Both the position numbers and the translations under genes were made by a program. Shown here piece after piece: positions 36,143-36,387 of a stretch of 36,387 nucleotides of DNA (its first letter is position 1; every line of letters begins with the position of its first letter). The notes under the pieces are model-generated. The model was not told the origin of the DNA. It worked only from the letters and a program-made list of their open reading frames with translations, and did not search any database. Source of the DNA: Enterobacterales bacterium (GTDB lineage: Bacteria > Pseudomonadota > Gammaproteobacteria > Enterobacterales > Enterobacteriaceae); contig JAATFO010000124.1 in NCBI GenBank assembly GCA_015655145.1, forward strand, positions 1 to 36,387. Reading direction: 5' to 3'.

Positions 36143-36387
36143 ATGCCGAAGCAGAGAACATCCGTGAGCAAAATTAAAGACGTTTTACGCCTCAAGTTTG
36201 ATGGTCATCGGCCTAATCACAGCATCGCCGCGTGTCTGAACGTCGACTGTGGTACCATCTCCGAAATTGTCACCCGGTTTAAGGGCAGCGACCTGGTATG
36301 GCCCTTACCCGACGGTATGACCGATAGCCAGTTGGAAAGCCAGCTGTATGCCGGGCGCCAGCCCGCCGCACTCAAGCGGCCTGCTGA
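36143..36387 (+). CDS. istA: IS21-family transposase IstA, N-terminal part
   Basis: The gene is cut by the window end after 81 complete codons. It starts MPKQRTSVSKIKDVLRLKFD, followed by a helix-turn-helix (HSIAACLNVDCGTISEIVTRF, about residues 26-46) and WPLPDGMTDSQLESQLY. This layout is seen in IstA proteins of the IS408/IS1326 branch. GAGG lies seven bases before the ATG. The DDE integrase core and IstB ATPase must lie beyond the window. The visible frame is intact, so the element may be recent. Confidence 0.88.
   Translation, partial: MPKQRTSVSKIKDVLRLKFDGHRPNHSIAACLNVDCGTISEIVTRFKGSDLVWPLPDGMTDSQLESQLYAGRQPAALKRPA

Larger units (their letters stand above)
35920..36387 (+). mobile_element. 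Left end of an IS21-family insertion sequence (continues past window)
   Basis: The end begins TGTTTCGG, consistent with TG-type IS21 ends. It carries several direct repeats: 23-bp units from 35924 and 21-bp units from 36032. An istA-type gene then begins at 36143. Multiple short repeats inside each end are a family feature used for transposase binding. The exact boundary is inferred; the other end and target duplication are outside the window. Confidence 0.8.

Overview
The window is a piece of enterobacterial chromosome (order Enterobacterales, moderate GC). Nearly every core gene matches its Escherichia coli counterpart in length, motifs and often neighbourhood: mcbA-like/rlmF/ybiI, dps-rhtA-ompX, mntS/mntR, ybiT, moeAB, iaaA-gsiABCD, and ybgC-tolQRAB-pal-cpoB followed by tRNA-Lys. 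A complete hut cluster with the five-step HutF/HutG route, together with an IS21-family element at the right edge, points away from E. coli itself. A plant-, soil- or insect-associated lineage (Erwiniaceae, Pectobacteriaceae or Sodalis-like) is plausible, but I cannot settle the genus from the sequence.

Layout. 1-283 is the end of an ABC-transporter ATPase gene. 377-10125 is a histidine-utilisation cluster: hutU-hutH leftward, hutC rightward, hutF-hutD leftward, hutI-hutG rightward. HutC-type operators lie in both divergent promoter regions. The cluster is split at about 4.7-6.1 kb by an AT-rich insert. The insert encodes a double-glycine-leader, glycine-rich, four-cysteine microcin-like peptide followed by a small two-helix membrane protein that looks like its immunity protein. 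10.3-15.5 kb holds mcbA-like, a flavin-reductase-like gene, rlmF, ybiI, dps, rhtA and ompX. 15.6-16.8 kb is the manganese locus: mntS, an extra unreported 25-residue membrane ORF upstream of it, two tandem MntR-box-like palindromes, and divergent mntR. 17.1-22.6 kb holds ybiT (ABC-F), a membrane diguanylate cyclase, and moeA-moeB. 22.7-29.2 kb is the iaaA-gsiABCD glutathione-import operon. 29.5-35.1 kb is the Tol-Pal operon. It is followed by two identical tRNA-Lys genes, a short zone of gene debris, and the left end of an IS21-family element that cuts a membrane-protein fragment.

How it works together. The hut genes take histidine through urocanate, imidazolonepropionate, formiminoglutamate and formylglutamate to glutamate, under HutC control. 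The gsi genes import glutathione, and iaaA hydrolyses iso-aspartyl and related peptides. Dps protects DNA and stores iron, while MntR/MntS tune manganese. Tol-Pal couples the inner membrane, peptidoglycan and outer membrane.

The best candidates for something undescribed are the microcin/immunity pair (5253-5884) and the 25-residue ORF at 16091-16168 in the MntR-controlled divergent region.
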